From positions 2,480,001 to 2,544,000 of the forward strand of contig JAXBDG010000008.1 in assembly GCA_036320915.1 (NCBI GenBank): a DNA stretch of 64,000 bases, read 5' to 3'. The notes under the pieces were generated by a model that saw nothing but the letters and a program-made list of their open reading frames with translations, was not told where the DNA came from and ran no database searches. Origin of the DNA: Linnemannia elongata (taxonomy: Eukaryota > Mortierellomycota > Mortierellomycetes > Mortierellales > Mortierellaceae). The translations under genes and the position numbers were made by a program. Below, in pieces: positions 24,307 to 36,545 of the stretch. Position 1 is the first letter of the stretch; every line of letters starts with the position of its first letter.

Positions 24307-25619
24307 TTAGGCAGACTTGGGAAGGTGCTTACGGATCCAGTCAATATAATAATCAATCACAACCTTCCGGTCATCCTCCGGCTCGTTATGCAACTCATGG
24401 AAATGATCCTCATAGACCTTATACTCCTTATCGTCCACCTCAATCTTGTCAAAGAACTCCTTACTCGCCTTATAATCCGTCAATCCATCCTCGGTACCAT
24501 GGGCAATCAACACTGGAACAGACTTTGTAATAATCTTGTACCGATCCGTCAGCAACAGCTTTCCATTCGTCAACATGTCATACACGCCCTTTGTCGAGAT
24601 GTATCCGTGGATGAGAGGGTCGGTATCGTATTTCTGGACGTGTTCGGCATCGCGCGAGATGAAGGACGAGTCGAGGACGATTTGGGTTTGGAAGGAGGGG
24701 AGGATTTTAGAGACGAGTCCTGCGAGGCCGACGGTGAGGGCGTTGGGGCGCGTGGGTGCCGAGGCGAGGACGAGGGGTGCGGATGCGATGACACCGGTGA
24801 GCTTAGTGCGCAGGGGTCCGATGCAGTCGTAGTTCAGGACCAAGCTTCCACCCTGTGTATGTTTTTTTTTTGTTTGGAGGAGAAGGGATGGTAATTAGGG
24901 TTAGGTGGAAAGTTCGGTGTGACATGACCCGTTAAAAATGTGCCAGGTACCAAAAAAAAAATCTCCATTGCAGCAACAAAAATCGAATTTGAACGAATGG
25001 TCGCGCTGACCGACCAAAATCACAAACACCCAAACGAGGAGGACAAAAAAAGCTGACATCTCTACAAAACAGAACAAAAGAAACGTACATAGGAATGTCC
25101 CATAAGGAAGAGTGGTAATCCTTCAATCTTGCCACGCTCAAGGGCAGCAGTGATGTCGGGGATGGCCTTATCGTATCCGCCGGTCGAGCCGAGGGTCTTG
25201 GACTTTCTACCGGTCTGACCGAATCCGCGCTGGTCGTAAGCCGAGACTTGGAATCCGGCCTTGTTGAATTCTTCGAATACGTGGTCGTAGCCTATTTGGT
25301 GGTGTTTTCAATTAAGAGTAGGATGGAGTGGGAGCGAAGAGAAAGGGACAGCAATTGGATAAGTAAAGAGGGTTCGTGGTGAGTGGAAGTGTGAGAGGAT
25401 TCTCGTTACTACTTTGCCCACGGTGCAAATCAATGGTCGGAAACCGAAAAAAAAATAAATAGTATATAGTAACATACGGACGATATGCTCGCCGAGTCCG
25501 TGGACAAAAACGACGGCCGCAACAGGGGTTCCGACAGCGAACCAGGTCTTTGTAAAGATCTCGTGACCGTCCTCAGCGGTGATCCATTCCTCCTTTGAAG
25601 TTGGCTTGACGTTCGACAT
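24307..25619 (-). CDS. Monoglyceride lipase-like alpha/beta hydrolase
   Basis: Three exons (25619-25478, 25291-25089, 24852-24307) encode 296 residues, close to the size of yeast Yju3 and human MGLL. Such enzymes release glycerol and fatty acid from monoacylglycerol, typically at lipid droplets or membranes. The oxyanion segment FVHGLGEH lies at about 38-45. The nucleophile elbow GHSYGG spans intron 2 with Ser114, where many homologues have GHSMGG. AHGTEDGLTD supplies the likely acid (Asp237), and the conserved HFHELHNE end supplies the likely His (about 267, with a second at 270). YDQRGFGQTGR matches the family's DxRGxGxS block. The fold is certain. Substrate is inferred from family resemblance, and a related lysophospholipase role is possible. 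Confidence 0.9.
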
Positions 25620-25994
25620 TAGCTTGTTTTGTTGTTGCTGGAAGGTGAGGGGAGAGTTTGGCTGTTTTTGCTGGTTGAGAATGAGAGGAGATGGAGAAGA
25701 AAAAAGTGGAGAAGACGATGGCGCTTTTTATTCAAGGATCGTTTAACCGCACGTGATAAATCAGGGAGGGCCGGGGGGGGGGGGGGGGGGGGGGGAACTT
25801 TGATTAGGGTTGAGCGTGAAAGAAGAAAAGAGAAAAAGGAGTGGGGGGTGGAGAACAGAAGATGAGCTGTTTCTTGTGTGGAAGAAGAAGCGCATCTGTT
25901 ATCCGCGCATGGGTCAACTATTCTGGCACTATCGAAAGGGGGAAAGGGAATGACAAAACGCTAATATCTTCCACACAAAGCTGTTTATCGGTCT
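25620..25994. other. Intergenic region with a poly-G run
   Basis: The 375 bases between the lipase start and the stop of the next minus-strand gene contain an A/G-rich stretch and a G23 run. Nothing coding is seen. Confidence 0.6.
25773..25795. repeat. Poly-G run, 23 bases
   Basis: Uninterrupted G run about 150 bases upstream of the lipase-like gene, possibly within its promoter. Confidence 0.9.
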
Positions 25995-28346
25995 CTACAA
26001 ATAGCCATAGAGACCGCGAGGATCAGCCCGTTGTTGTTGCTGTTGCTGCTGTTGTGTGTTCATCGTACGAGGAGGGAATCCACCATTCATCGCCGTCGTC
26101 GTCGACGTGCTTGTCGAAGCTGCTCCTGTCGTCGTTTTGGGCAACGACCTTGCTCTCATCAGTAGATCCTCCTGACTCTGAGCCCACCCCATCTTTTGTT
26201 GCTTCTGTTGATATTGCTGCTGCTGCTGTTGTGGTGTCAGTTGTCGCTGCTGTTGTTGCTGTTGACGATATGGCTGCTGATATTGCTGCTGTTGTTGGGG
26301 GTAATAGTTGCTAGTGTTGGCGTCGTTGTTGTAGTTCTTGCTGCTGTTGTTGTAGTTGGTTGTCGCCCTGCTACCGCTACTACCACCGATGTCTGTACTG
26401 GCAGTCCGGCGCAATGGCGAGGTATCCGCAAAACTAACGGTAGCTGCCGTCGTTGCAAACGATGATCCTGCAACTCCATTACCACCAGCATCAGCACCAC
26501 GGCGGGAGGACTGGGGATACCGCATCGACTTGGAATTCTTCAGCAACGCTTCCTCCCTCTCATCATAACTATCGTCATCCAAATCAACATCATCCAAAAC
26601 CTCCTCCTTCTCTGCTCCTCTTGTGAACTGAGGAGGGGTAGAAGAAGGAGTGCCATTCTTTTGGCGAGAGGCGGGGATGACCAAGAATTCGAGATCTGCA
26701 GTATCGATGGCCGACGAGTCCGAATTGTTGCTCACGCGGGTCTTTGCCGGTGCAGCTCTGGCGCTTGTGGATCTATTGACGGCGGCGGCGGTGGAGACGG
26801 GAAGAGGGAGGGAATCCATGGTCGAGATAGACACGGGCACAGAGACATTCACCGGATCTGAAGGAGGTGGAGGTTGTGGAAGGGTATACGTCTGAGCCGA
26901 GGCCTGCGAGCGAGAAGATGCAGAGGTGTTGGCGTTCATGGCCAGGGCCCGTTGGCGCTCTTGCAAGTACCGCATATCTGCCCCAGCATTACCACCAACA
27001 GCAGGATTAGCCGCAGGTGGCTGTGGTCGATCGTTTCTGGCGGCTTCTCGAACGGACCGTCCACGGGCCAATGTCGGTGCCGCGGCTGCTGCTGCCGTGT
27101 TCGTCGCAGGCCTGGCACTGGAGGTATTGGAAGACTGTTGTGACGGCGGCGTCAATTGTCTCATCGCCATCGCCGCGGTAGCAGGGGTAGCGACAGGAGC
27201 AGGTGGCTGAGGCAAGGCAGGAGGGGCCGGGGTCGTGGGCCGGATATACTTGATGTCTTCTTGATCAGCTTCTTTCTTCTTCTTTCCTCCACGGCCACCG
27301 AGGGCGATTTTCCGCCGCATGATTGCATATCCAACCGCGAACGCGACGACTACCACAGCAAAGACGGACCCGATAATCAGCGCGGTCTTGTCCAATGTAT
27401 TGGCGGGCTCTGCTACTGGAGCTGCAGGAGAAGGAGTGAGCATCTGGCCCGTGTTTGCAGGAGAAGCCGTCGTCTTTGAAAGACTCGTCGAGGTGGCAGT
27501 GGCGTTGAGAGGGCGAGTAGGAGTCGGTGTGGCGGTCATGTTGGGCGTGAGGGTGGGGCAGGATGCCGAGAGTGTACAAAACTCTCCACAGATCTGGACA
27601 GATACCACTGCAGGTGGGGGTTGAGGAGTAGCAGTAGTAGTAGGTGGTGGTCCAGGCACTGTCGAGTAGTCCTTCTTCACCCCCCTCACTACTCTCCCCT
27701 CCCTCTCCTCATCCCCTACCACCGCAGCATCAGTATCAAGTGCAGAAAATAGATACGACCCACCAGAATCACCCACGGCAGTAACCTTCTGGAACGCCAA
27801 GTTCAACATGGACTTGCCCGTCTGAGAACACGATACCGTCACCTGATTGATGAGGATACACCCGGCAGGGATGAGCTCGATAAAGTAACCCGAAGAGAAG
27901 GCGACTGTGGTCTTGTAGGTCATTCCTGGGGAGTTGATTGCGGCCCATGAGCTGGCTGTTAGGGCGACTGAGTAAGAGGTTGGGGAGGGGGTCTTTGCGG
28001 GTGGAAGTTTTTGTTCGCTATATGAGTAGCAGCATTCTAATGTTGTGTGTTGATATTCAGATGAGAGGAGGAGTGTGAGAGGAGAGACGAGGAGGGGAGG
28101 GGTTGAGGAGTGTTGAAGAAGATGGTTAGGACGTGTGTGAGTTGGTGTATGATGTCGAAATGGGTTACCCATTTGACACCTGAGAGCGTCAACCTCTTCA
28201 GTCCTTGAAAAACGTCCAAGGTGAAAGCCGTAGTGTAAATTACCAGAGTAGACAGGACTAACACAGAAATAAGCAGCATATGCAAGGATCGAGACCAGAT
28301 GGCTGACTCTCCACGTTGTCGTTACAAAAGATGACCGTTGGATCAT
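25995..28346 (-). CDS. Single-pass membrane protein with Gln/Pro/Ser-rich cytoplasmic tail
   Basis: Two exons, 28346-28244 and 28036-25995, join in phase 1 to give 714 residues. Residues 1-34 look like a signal peptide (HLVSILAYAAYFCVSPVYS), and the mature part begins with ECCYSYSEQ. The ectodomain (about 35-251) has scattered cysteines and ends in a Thr/Pro-rich, probably O-glycosylated stalk. TM helix about 252-274 (ALIIGSVFAVVVVAFAVGYA) is followed by RRK, a stop-transfer signal. The roughly 440-residue cytoplasmic tail is low complexity with poly-Gln near the C terminus. This layout resembles cell-surface sensor or wall-associated proteins of early-diverging fungi. I recognise no catalytic domain and assign no function. 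The 207-base intron is removed because the unspliced reading would insert an unlike stretch after the signal peptide. Confidence 0.75.
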   Translation of the reverse strand: MIQRSSFVTTTWRVSHLVSILAYAAYFCVSPVYSGNLHYGFHLGRFSRTEEVDALRCQMGNPFRHHTPTHTRPNHLLQHSSTPPLLVSPLTLLLSSEYQHTTLECCYSYSEQKLPPAKTPSPTSYSVALTASSWAAINSPGMTYKTTVAFSSGYFIELIPAGCILINQVTVSCSQTGKSMLNLAFQKVTAVGDSGGSYLFSALDTDAAVVGDEEREGRVVRGVKKDYSTVPGPPPTTTATPQPPPAVVSVQICGEFCTLSASCPTLTPNMTATPTPTRPLNATATSTSLSKTTASPANTGQMLTPSPAAPVAEPANTLDKTALIIGSVFAVVVVAFAVGYAIMRRKIALGGRGGKKKKEADQEDIKYIRPTTPAPPALPQPPAPVATPATAAMAMRQLTPPSQQSSNTSSARPATNTAAAAAAPTLARGRSVREAARNDRPQPPAANPAVGGNAGADMRYLQERQRALAMNANTSASSRSQASAQTYTLPQPPPPSDPVNVSVPVSISTMDSLPLPVSTAAAVNRSTSARAAPAKTRVSNNSDSSAIDTADLEFLVIPASRQKNGTPSSTPPQFTRGAEKEEVLDDVDLDDDSYDEREEALLKNSKSMRYPQSSRRGADAGGNGVAGSSFATTAATVSFADTSPLRRTASTDIGGSSGSRATTNYNNSSKNYNNDANTSNYYPQQQQQYQQPYRQQQQQQRQLTPQQQQQQYQQKQQKMGWAQSQEDLLMRARSLPKTTTGAASTSTSTTTAMNGGFPPRTMNTQQQQQQQQRADPRGLYGYL

Positions 28347-31222
28347 TGTTGAGTTGCTTGGTTGGGTTCACCTTCAAACAGAAAAAGGGGGGAGGGAAGT
28401 GTAAGGAAATGAGAATGAGATGTTCGGAAATTAGAGAAAATAATTGGGTAGAGGGATCGTTAAATGAAGGTATATGGGGTGGAGAAAGAGTGGTTGGAAG
28501 GATGGATTGCCCAGGGTCAAACAATGATGAAAAGGGAGTAGGGGTAGGGGTATTAGAGGATTAGGGGATTAGGGATGGAAGCGAAAGTGCGGATGAAAGG
28601 TAGCACTTCAACGGAAAAAAAAGAGAAAAGAAGGGAAGAAGAAGAAGAAAAGAGGAAAGAGAAGTGAGGAGATGAAAAAGAAAGAAATGAAGATTAACAA
28701 AGCAAAAAGAAGGAAAAAAGGGGAGAAGAGATCGATGAAAAACGGCGAATGGTTGAGAAGGAGAGGTATTAATTAAAGACAGCGGACCCAGTTGGGGAGT
28801 TGGAAGAAAGAGGAAAGGGAATATTGTCCGTGGAATGGAAACAATGTGACAAGTTGACAAGGGGGTGGGGCACACACACACTGCTCGCTTCTCGATGGTT
28901 GTTGGTTCCTGGTTACTGGTCACTGAGGAGGGATTGACTGGATTGGTGGTTGTTGGTGTATAGAGTTACGCCCTCACTTAATGAATAAAAACACAAGAAA
29001 ACAGCGCAAATGATGAAAGTGAAGATGAAGATGAAGAAGAGATTGAGAAAACAAAGTGGACATGCACTGCTATTCGATCTCAATCGAACAGAAAAAAACA
29101 AAAACAAGAAAGAAGGGAGAAAGAAGGAAGAAGAAGGGAAAAGAAAGAGAAATAAGAAAACATCACATTGGTTTATACCTTTTTCTTCCTCACTCGCTCT
29201 CGCACACTTATCTCTCCACACCTACAGAGAGTGCAGCCAAATCAAAAACAAAGTACGCCCAAACTTTCACAATTATACCCATCAGGTCATAGTTTACCTC
29301 CTTCCTACTTTACTCTAGCGTCTACAGCTATATGCTCGATCACTTGAACAATGCATAAGAAACAACCACAACAAACAACAATTAGAGCCGCTCATAAAAA
29401 GAATAAAACACACATACATCCTCATGGCACCTCGTCTTATAGCCACGAACTTGTTATTTCCTTGTTTGAAATTTCTTGTCCGACAGAGTACCTCCCCCAT
29501 TATACATAAGCTTTACTCTCTCTCAGAGGCCCAAACACACAACGAGGTGTAAAGGCGCAATATCGGCCAACTAACCAACCAAACCAAACCAAACCTAACA
29601 GCCAAAACCCTGACCGACCAACCAAATACAAGAGAAAGAAAAAGAAAAAAAAATCTCGCCCGGGTGCTACCCTACTTTTTCCTTCTCGCCACTGTGCAAA
29701 AAGAGAGGGAAAGAGGCAAAATGACGATCGAGACAAGGTAATTGTGCATTTGTGCGACCACAATATAGAAGTGAGATATTGAACTTAACTATCTCACAAC
29801 ACAAACGTGGAAGTGTTCTCGATCGCTGGGTAGGGGAATGCAAGAAATGTGTTCCAGGACGGATGAACACATGAAGAAAGAAAGAAAAAACAAAGTCGGC
29901 AAACAATATGATGGGGGCAAACGGAGACTGCATACAGACGCGGGATAGTAATAAGGTCCCTAATAATGAGAAGAATACCACACATGACCTTTTTGTTTGT
30001 ATTGTCCATAGAGAAAAAAAGGACCCAACGCGGCGCAGAGGAACAGGGGAATAGGGGAGCCAGGAGAGAAGAGGGGACCAGGTACATTTGACTAATCCTT
30101 AACCGTTTCGCAATTAGGTACCTGAGCTATCGCCCAAATTGGCTATCTCTTTCCCTCTACTCATCTCCCATCCTCTGCAACTCTTCTATCCTCTTTCCTC
30201 TTTCCTACATCGTTCAAGAATAACAAACATAACACATACAAACGCAGACTGTTCCCTTCCCCTGTTGTACGTACGTACCCATTGACATTGACGTGGGTGG
30301 TAGGGGCGTCTCGAAAATACAAAGTCAAAACGCTTGGGGTTCCTTCTTTTCTCTCCATTCTCATTTTCATCATGGACGAAGGTGGGAAACCAGGTACAAA
30401 TGGACATACGAACAATACCGGACAAAAATAAATGCGATATCGTCCTGTTGGTAAGGATGGGAGGTGAGGATGCTCAAGAGGAAGAAGGGTGAAGAAGTAT
30501 AAACAAAACGAGGATGAGCAATCTGGAAAATGAGAAAAACCAGAAGACAGTTGGGTTGCTCTAGGCATATCTAATGTACCTTTGCATTGACGAAACCGTT
30601 CATTCCTCTTCTACCCCTGACTCTCTCCCTCCCTCTCTCTATCCCACTTTCGTCCCTGTCCTGTCCTATCATGTAATGTGGAACGACAGCTGTATAAGCA
30701 ATAAAAGCGAGTGTAATACAATGCACATAAGAAAAGGTACCTTTTGCGTCCACATTTTGGCCAGGCAATGACACACGAACGACGGGAGAAAAAAAAACAA
30801 ATTAGCGAAGAGTGCCTCTCATTTCATCAAATTAATCTAAAACCATCAACCCAAAAACGTAGTCCGTCTGTTCGTCGGAGAATACCCATGCGGCATGGCA
30901 CATCTCATTGTCTGTCATATTTATCTACTCTCTTAATCTCTCTATCCTCTTCCGTTTCCCTACTACACTTCATTGTCAACAGCGCCGCCGAGATAAATTG
31001 AAGTATGTACAGGTATGTTTTTATTTCTCATGAAGATAGATGTAAAGATGAAGTAGTATAACAGACAAGAAGAAAAAGATACAGGAAAAGATGAACGTAA
31101 AAGTGCAATGATGAATGAAGGGAGGGGGTCATGAAACGCAATAAGAAGAATGATAAACAACTACAAACAAGAAAAAGAAAACTACAAACAGCAAAGGCAA
31201 AAATGGGGGTAAAGGCGATATT
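28347..31222. other. 2.9 kb intergenic region, no gene seen
   Basis: Purine-rich on the plus strand (28400-28760, 28980-29160), the likely promoter side of the membrane-protein gene, then mixed sequence. Open frames here translate to repetitive Phe/Leu/Ser or Lys/Glu strings. The last 200 bases are the 3' flank of the Zn2Cys6 gene. Confidence 0.5.
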
Positions 31223-34200
31223 TTACATCCAGAGGGCTCCACCGAACTGGTTGTCAGAATCGACCTTGCCGCCAACAGAGACACCCAAGGGTCCCTGCTG
31301 CAAGTGTGCAGGGTTCAAAGTACCAGTGGCAGTGCCCGCGCCAGTGGTGGCGGCGGAGGTATCCGAGAAGTCCATCCACAACTTGGTGGGGTCATACTCG
31401 AATCCATCGGTCAACAAACCACCGGTCGTACCCGAGGCGGTTCCCATGTTGAACTGGTCCTGACCACCCATCGTCATGGGCATATGAACCTGCTGCTGGT
31501 TCTGATTTTGTTGCTGCTGTTGCTGTTGAAGGATCTGCATGGCATAGCGATGGCTGGGAATAACGGGCGCTCCCATGCTGCTGAGAACGGGCTGTTGCTG
31601 CTGCTGTTGTTGGTGCATGGCAGCATTGACATCCTGCTCCTTCATCTCCATATCCAACTGCTGACGCTGCTGCTGGCGCTGAAGTTGCTGTCTCAACAAC
31701 TGCTGTTGCTGCTGTTGCTGCTGTTCAAGCAACGACTCGGCCTTGGTCTCGCCAGTCTTGGGGATCGAGCTGGCGCCAAAGGACTGCATCTGCTGGTAGA
31801 GGCGGTGCTGCTGCTGGATCTTGAGCTGCTGCTGCTTCTGCTGCTCCCTCAAATCCATAGCCATGGGCTGCTGCTGTTGCTGCTGTTGCTGGGGCTGTTG
31901 AGCTGCTGCTGTTGGAAGGTAGTTGTACTGCTGGTAAGGAGTGTTGACAGATCCGTTCATCATTGAAAGAGTCGTCTGTGTGATGATGGGAGGAGGAGTC
32001 TGGAGGGTCGACAAGGGCGAGGCTGTCATGGGTGCATACTGAACAGCCTGGGCAAGAGGCTGAGGTGCTGCCTGGGAATGCGAAGACTCCATGGGTCGCT
32101 TCTTACGGCTGGGCTCGGCAAACTCCTGGAGTTGTTGTTGCTGGCCCATCTGTGCATCCATTTCCTGTCGATTGTTCTCTTCATCCGCTGCAGCCTTCGA
32201 TGTCGAAGCCAAGAACTGCTCCAAAATCTTGATACCCTCAGAGACACCACCAGAGTAGGAGGAGCAGTTGAGGAAGGACTCGAGGACGCTGAGAGTGCGT
32301 CTGTAGTAATCCATGGCGACCTGAGAGCCGCGCTTGTCATATACAGCGTTCATGGCGTGGATGACACCAGCCTGCAAGAGTGCATAGAGTGCGAAGCGGT
32401 TGACGACATAGGAGCACTGCTCCATATCCAAGCCCTGTGCAATATCTGTAATGGCACGTCCTGATCCAGTGCAGATGGTGTTTGACTGGGCAGCTGCCGG
32501 TGAACCGGCGGCTCCGACAATGTAAGGGCGGTGAAGGAGGATCATGGTCGTGTTGTAGACAATATAGAGGTAGGCAGGGTATATCTCACCGGCCTCTCTA
32601 GCAAGGGCGACAGCACGTCTGGCCTCAGCAAGAGTAGATTGGATCGAGGGAGGCGAGCGCATGGCCAAGGCAGGTGAGCCACGCTTGGCGCTGTTGGGGT
32701 TCTGCCAACGCATCTCGGGTATCAAGTTGCTGAGCCATGAGGTCAAAGAACCTTCAATGTAAGAAACCATCGAGTCGTGACCGCCAAACTGGGGAGGCAA
32801 GGACTGGGTGGAGTACGAATGCTGAAGCACGCTACCCAGGATCTATAATGAATGACGAAGATAATGGAGAGAAGGAAGGAAGGAGTGAGCATAAGGTTTC
32901 ACAGATATATTCATTGGATAGAAGTTTCAAACTATGTGTTTTCGACGACTTTAGATAGCAAAAGGAAGAAAATAAAGGTCGATGGTAATTAATTGACAAA
33001 AGTATTACCTTGACGAGGCGGACCATGGAGACAAAGCCCCGGAGATCCTGGTGGGAGGAGACAGTATCGATGGGCAACTCGACGTTGCTTTCCTTGCCAT
33101 GCATCATGAGGCCAAGGCCGAGCCATGCAGAGAATTGGTGATCCTACGGGTCGGTAAAGCGAGGTGAGTGGGTGGATAAGAAGAAAGCGAAGGTTAGTGT
33201 GTTAGTGTTTTGTGCTTTAGTGTTAATGCGTGTGAGACCTATTTAAACGCAATTTGAGAATGCCAATGGGAAAATAGTTTTCTCGGTTGTGTAATGCTCT
33301 CTTTTGTTTGATAGGATAGGAAGAGTGGCGTAAAGAGCACATAAAAGGGAGGAAAGGAAGGGGGGAAACCAATGATAGTTGACAAGCCTTACAAGGATAA
33401 ACATAGACCACCACAGGCAGCGGAGCCCGTCTGCCTCTGGTCCTTGGACAATGCTCTCGGGATCACGGTGCAGACCCAGCTCGTGTGCCATCCGGATGGC
33501 CATCGACAAGTATCCGCTGCTCCGCGTGGCCTTCCACTCGCCCTGGTGGTGGAACTGCGACATCAAACACAAAGCCTGGACAGTGCTCACTCGGGGTACA
33601 TCCATAAAGTCATCCAACAACAGACGTGCAGCATCGAAGCAGCCCTGGCTCAGGTTGCCTGCCCGCTGGCGATCCTCGGCTGTCATCTTGGAGTTGGTCG
33701 AAGGCACCTTGGCTGCAACAGCAAGAAGGGCATTGATGAGTAGTGGTGACAGAGGTCCAGCTGGGTCCTGTGTGTGTTGCTTGTGTGCCTCGGCCTCCTG
33801 GGCCTGTGAGACCTTGGATTGAGGGGAAGCGCTAGCGGATTGGGGCGAGGCGATCTGGAGGCAGATACGGCAGTGTTGCTGCTGCCATTGCTTCATGAAG
33901 GTGGCGCGGTGGATGATGGGGAGGAAGGTATTGAAGCGGTCAAAGAAGGAGTTGAGGAGGTCAAGAGCCTGGTCGGGAGTGATGTTGGGAGGGAAGGTGC
34001 GAGCGAGTGGGGGGAGTGGTGGCTCAAGACTGTGAAGGGAGAACTGGAGGTGGTTGCGGCCGTATTGGCGGGATTGTTCTGGGGTCAACCAGGGGAAGGG
34101 GACGGTGGTGTGGACAGAGGTCGATCCCAACTTGTCAAACATGCTGGTGAGGGCAGCGAGATCGGCCTGAGTCACCGCAGCCGGTGAATCATGGTTGTGA

Positions 34201-34841
34201 AGATGTTGAGGTTCGTGAGAGAAGGGTAAGAGCGAGGTAAGAGACCTGTTGCGAGAGACCAAAGGCGAGTGACGGCCCAATGGTGAGACGACAGAGCCTG
34301 CCCGGATGTTGCGAGAAGTGGGCGTGCAGGAGCGGGCTGGGTTGAGAGGATGAAGAGCGGGCGATGCTGGGGGTTGTTGCTTGACGGGGACGAGGTCGTT
34401 AGAATAGGTCGAAGCACGGTCGTCGTCGTCGTCATCTTCGTCGTCATTGTTATCATTGTCGTCGTCGTTGTCGTTGTGGAGGTGAGAGTCTGGGTGGGGA
34501 GTTGCAGAGGAAGAGGTGGAGCGGTGTGCTTTGGTGTCTGAGGAGGAGGATTGTGCTGCTGTGCTGTTGACAACCTTTTTCTTTCGGACGATGGAGGTGA
34601 GCATATTTTCGATCTTGCCGAGACGGTCTTCAATGACCTCGACGTAGCCTTTGGGGGGACCACGCTTAGTGTTGGAGGTGGTGTAGACACATTGAGTCTT
34701 GGCAGCTTTGCATCCTCCACATCCGTCGGGGACACCGTCGCACTTTACCCTGCGCCGCCTACAGTTGTCGCATGCCTTTGTGATTTTGGATCTCTTTTGG
34801 TTGGACCCGTTAAAGTCCAGCAGCATCGGCGAGTTGAACAT
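31223..34841 (-). CDS. Zn2Cys6 transcription factor with fungal-specific middle homology domain
   Basis: Three exons (34841-33393, 33143-33009, 32842-31223) encode 1067 residues. A binuclear zinc cluster fits CX2CX6CX6CX2CX6C exactly (Cys24, 27, 34, 41, 44, 51), followed by a linker (KRGPPKGYVEVIEDRLGKIE) and a short coiled-coil-like segment. Residues about 120-260 are Asp/Ser/Pro-rich. The fungal-specific transcription factor domain starts near 280 and includes HHQGEWKATRSSGYLSMAIR and AHELGLHRDPES, crossing both introns. The C-terminal third is Gln-rich, with many runs of 6-10 Gln, as in activation domains. The linker and middle domain resemble the Xlr1/Rgt1-type subfamily of nutrient regulators, but no target can be named. 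A nuclear DNA-binding regulator is secure. Confidence 0.93.
31490..31930 (-). repeat. CAG/CAA-type triplet tracts coding poly-Gln
   Basis: Many interrupted ctg/ttg (minus-strand cag/caa) runs within the last exon of the Zn2Cys6 gene, coding Gln-rich blocks. The mix of CAG and CAA codons argues for selection on Gln content, or old repeats, rather than a fresh expansion. Confidence 0.8.
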
Positions 34842-34966
34842 TGTTGCTGTGTTGCTACTCGTCGGTTGCTGTAAAGAGGGTGAGGGTGGGAGGGGAGGGG
34901 GTTGAAGGGGTCGTTTTGTTTGTTATCAAAGTGTGTATGTGTGTGTGTGTTTATTTTGGGAGGGAG

Positions 34967-35011
34967 AGTGTGAGTGTGAGTGTGAGTGTGAGTGTGAGTG
35001 TGTGAGTGTGA
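34967..35011. repeat. Tandem gtgagt hexamer array
   Basis: About seven copies of a gtgagt-type unit with minor variation, 130-170 bases upstream of the Zn2Cys6 start codon and therefore probably within its promoter or 5' leader. Confidence 0.8.
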
Positions 35012-35467
35012 ATGAGAGGAAGGGAAGAGAGTGGTCAATAGGGGAGTAGGAAGAGTCGATGAGGGAATAGAGAGTGGGAATGGTCACGGGACAGGGAGAG
35101 AGAGCAAGAATGTAAGAGGAAAGGTTGGGGATGATGGTGAAAGAGAGAGAGAGAGAGAGAAGGATGGAAGATGTAAAGAGAAAAGAAGAAAAGAAAAGAA
35201 AAAGGAAAGAAGAAAGGGATAAGAGAGAGAGAGAGAGGGTGTGAAATAAAAGGAAGGGGCTGGGAGAGTGAGGAAGGGGAAGGGGAAACAAACAAACGGT
35301 GGAAGTAAAGAGAGAAAGAGAGAGAAAGAGAGAGAAGAGAGAAGAGAGAATAGAAAAAAGAAAAAAAGAAAAAAAGAAAAAAAGAAAAAAAAGAAGACCA
35401 AGAACAACGAACGGACGGATACACTCTTACACAGACACGCGGGTGATGCACCAATTGCACACCCTCA

Positions 35468-35474
<7 letters not shown>

Positions 35475-35516
<42 letters not shown>
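35475..35516. repeat. TC dinucleotide microsatellite
   Basis: About 20 tc units, in the upstream region of the Zn2Cys6 gene. Confidence 0.9.
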
Positions 35517-35528
<12 letters not shown>

Positions 35529-36143
35529 GTGTGAACACAAACAAACAAACAAACAAACAAAGACAGGAAGGATATGAAAAGACCCTTCTCCATGAACGAA
35601 TGAATGAATGAACAGAAAAGATAAAGAGTGCCGGGATGGACGGCCACACGGACAACGATCATCGTCATCATCGGAGGAAAGGAAGGTGATCAATTGATAT
35701 CCTCTCTCTTCTTTCTTTTTTTCTTTTCCTTGAGCAGGGGAATAGAAGTGGGTGTATGCCTTAATTACAATTGACAGCACAGGCACCCGATCTGGAGTAA
35801 AAGTAAAAAATAGAGTAGAGTGAATGTAGTGTCGATGATGTTCTGAATGGAAGGAAACAGACAGGGTGCGTGGGCACCAGCTGGCAGCAGATTGGACCAC
35901 ACAGATACTCTTCTTCTCTCCTTCTGTTTCTTTCTGTCAGCATACATGGAGACATACATACACTCATACATACGCAGTTGGGGGAGGGGCACCCAGATGG
36001 GTCTTCCCTTCCCTTTCTTACAAAACAAAAGCAGCGAATACTACTTCTCGGGGTTGATCAGCAACCAATGTTAAGAACCGCCTTTTGTATGTCATCGAGT
36101 GAATAATACCTTATCAGTTCTATTCTATTATTCAATCAGTCTC

Positions 36144-36145
<2 letters not shown>

Positions 36146-36178
<33 letters not shown>
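36146..36178. repeat. Poly-T run, 33 bases
   Basis: Uninterrupted T run in the 34.8-39.5 kb spacer. Confidence 0.9.
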
Positions 36179-36512
36179 CCTTCTCTTCATCAAAGAAAAT
36201 GATAGAGACCGTTGAACATGTCCTCAACGACAACGAACAAAAGGTTTACTGTCGTTGTCGCTAGCGGTCTTGTAGGAATACCGTCGTTCGTCCTTGCTTC
36301 CTTGCTTGCTTGCTCGCCCCAAAGGAGAAAAGAAAACCAGAAAGCGGGCACAGCTCCCCTTTCCTTTTCGCTCGCTGCCTTTGTTTATGTTTTGTTTGTA
36401 TGTGCACAGTACATACCATCATTACAATCCCATCATCATGTCATGTCGAATGGCGTTATTCATCTCCCCCTCCCTCCCTCCTTCCCAACCTTCACTGAGT
36501 TTAGTGCTCACA

Positions 36513-36514
<2 letters not shown>

Positions 36515-36545
<31 letters not shown>
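36515..36545. repeat. Poly-T run, 31 bases
   Basis: Uninterrupted T run, 340 bases from the previous one. Confidence 0.9.

Noticed and set aside
24895..24906. Telomere-like ttagggttagg
   Set aside because: Only about one and a half units, inside an intron of the lipase gene; no array.
35035..35655. Long minus-strand open frames over GA/TC-rich DNA
   Set aside because: Their translations are Phe/Leu/Ser or Arg/Glu repeats produced by microsatellites, with no domain and no splice logic. The same applies to similar frames near 15023-15697, 28561-29221, 49465-50081 and 57688-58376.
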